Source: JBCFBK01 sp050173895
Lineage (GTDB): Bacteria > Bacteroidota > Bacteroidia > Bacteroidales > Prolixibacteraceae
NCBI GenBank assembly: GCA_050173895.1
Contig: JBFXKJ010000248.1
Coordinates: 1 to 5,902, forward strand
DNA: 5,902 nt
Direction: 5' to 3'
This document shows, in pieces, positions 5,512 through 5,902 of the stretch (position 1 is its first letter; each line of letters begins with the position of its first letter). The notes under the pieces are model-generated. The model did not search any database. It saw only the letters and a list, made by a program, of their open reading frames with translations, and was not told the DNA's origin. The translations under genes were made by a program, and so were the position numbers.

Positions 5512-5902
5512 GAAAGCTTTGCCTGATACTCCTCCTGGCGTTCGCCTCATCTGTCAGTTTTTCCCAGGAAACGGAAATTATTGAGCTCTATCTGATCAGG
5601 CATGCACGGGTCGACCTCAAAAAACCCCTCCTGTGCACCTCCTCAAGGGCTGCAGAACTGCTGGAGCAATACGACACACTAGGCGTTCCGGATTTTGATC
5701 CCCTGCCCGTAAGAGCCTTGATTTCCGGCTCCAAATCTGCCGTTTTTACCAGTACCCTGCCGCGGTCGGTCAAAACCGCTAAAATCCTATTCCCGGCGGG
5801 CGATACGATCTATTCAACTGCCCTTTTTAACGAATATGACCTGTCGGTAATCTCCGTGCCGCTGATTCCCCTGCCTTATGTGGCCTGGACCACTCTCTCC
5901 CG
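5508..5902 (+). CDS. Secreted histidine phosphatase family protein, N-terminal part (runs off right edge)
   Basis: Partial gene, 131 complete codons seen. It opens on TTG (5508-5510), overlapping the upstream stop TGA as TTGA, a 4-nt overlap that implies translational coupling. The frame is closed by TAA at 5475-5477 and holds no ATG or GTG between that stop and the TTG. Starting here gives a complete signal peptide, MRKLCLILLLAFASSVSFSQ, cut before or after the Gln. Family marks of the histidine phosphatase (phosphoglycerate mutase-like) superfamily: LIRHARV with R31 and the phospho-accepting H32 (an RHA variant of RHG), TSTLPRSVKTA with R86 in the usual S-x-x-x-R-x-x-x-TA pattern, and E109 in FNEYDLS as candidate acid. 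The second catalytic His lies beyond the window. Exported members act on phosphoesters in the periplasm or outside; the substrate is unknown. Co-expression with the kinase-like/barrel gene suggests a shared envelope role. Confidence 0.85.
   Translation, partial: MRKLCLILLLAFASSVSFSQETEIIELYLIRHARVDLKKPLLCTSSRAAELLEQYDTLGVPDFDPLPVRALISGSKSAVFTSTLPRSVKTAKILFPAGDTIYSTALFNEYDLSVISVPLIPLPYVAWTTLS

Noticed and set aside
1..5902. tRNA, rRNA, CRISPR array, insertion sequence or attachment site
   Set aside because: No cloverleaf-like segments, spaced repeat arrays, transposase-coding frames or terminal inverted repeats were found by eye.

Overview
The window looks like a piece of a Bacteroidota chromosome, probably from a free-living, Cytophagales-like member; the rank below phylum is a guess. 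The evidence is: a class III cyclase of the four-TM Bacteroidota type, an HD-PycTM protein, a large D15/BamA-type barrel with a Bacteroidota-specific N-terminal region, a DUF1080-type secreted protein, absence of Shine-Dalgarno sequences, and one good Bacteroidota-type promoter (TTG, 20 nt, TATGTTTG).

Layout. Bases 1-197 (minus) are the 5' end of a secreted DUF1080 / 3-keto-disaccharide hydrolase-like gene that runs off the left edge. Bases 198-395 are a divergent intergenic region with a promoter for that gene, a 14-bp palindrome and an 11-bp direct repeat repeated at 21 bp. Bases 396-1583 (plus) encode a membrane-anchored class III nucleotidyl cyclase. Bases 1596-2774 (minus) encode an HD phosphohydrolase domain fused to a PycTM (Pycsar effector) membrane domain; it converges on the cyclase with only 12 nt between stop codons. 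A 79-bp AT-rich divergent gap follows. Bases 2854-5511 (plus) encode an 885-residue exported protein with a kinase-resembling N-terminal region and a C-terminal D15/BamA-like outer-membrane barrel. From 5508, overlapping it by 4 nt (TTGA), a secreted histidine-phosphatase-family gene starts on TTG and runs off the right edge.

How the genes may work together. Two modules stand out. The first is a possible cyclic-nucleotide circuit: the cyclase makes a cyclic nucleotide and the HD-PycTM protein senses and/or hydrolyses it at the inner membrane. PycTM is the effector domain of Pycsar anti-phage defence, but here the two genes are convergent rather than in one operon and the effector is fused to a probable hydrolase, so this is either a non-canonical, self-limiting Pycsar relative or a housekeeping signalling pair. 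The cyclase lacks the usual purine-specifying Lys and Asp/Thr, so its product cannot be predicted. The second is an envelope pair: the kinase-like/barrel protein and a translationally coupled exported histidine phosphatase. All functional links are inference from domains and context.
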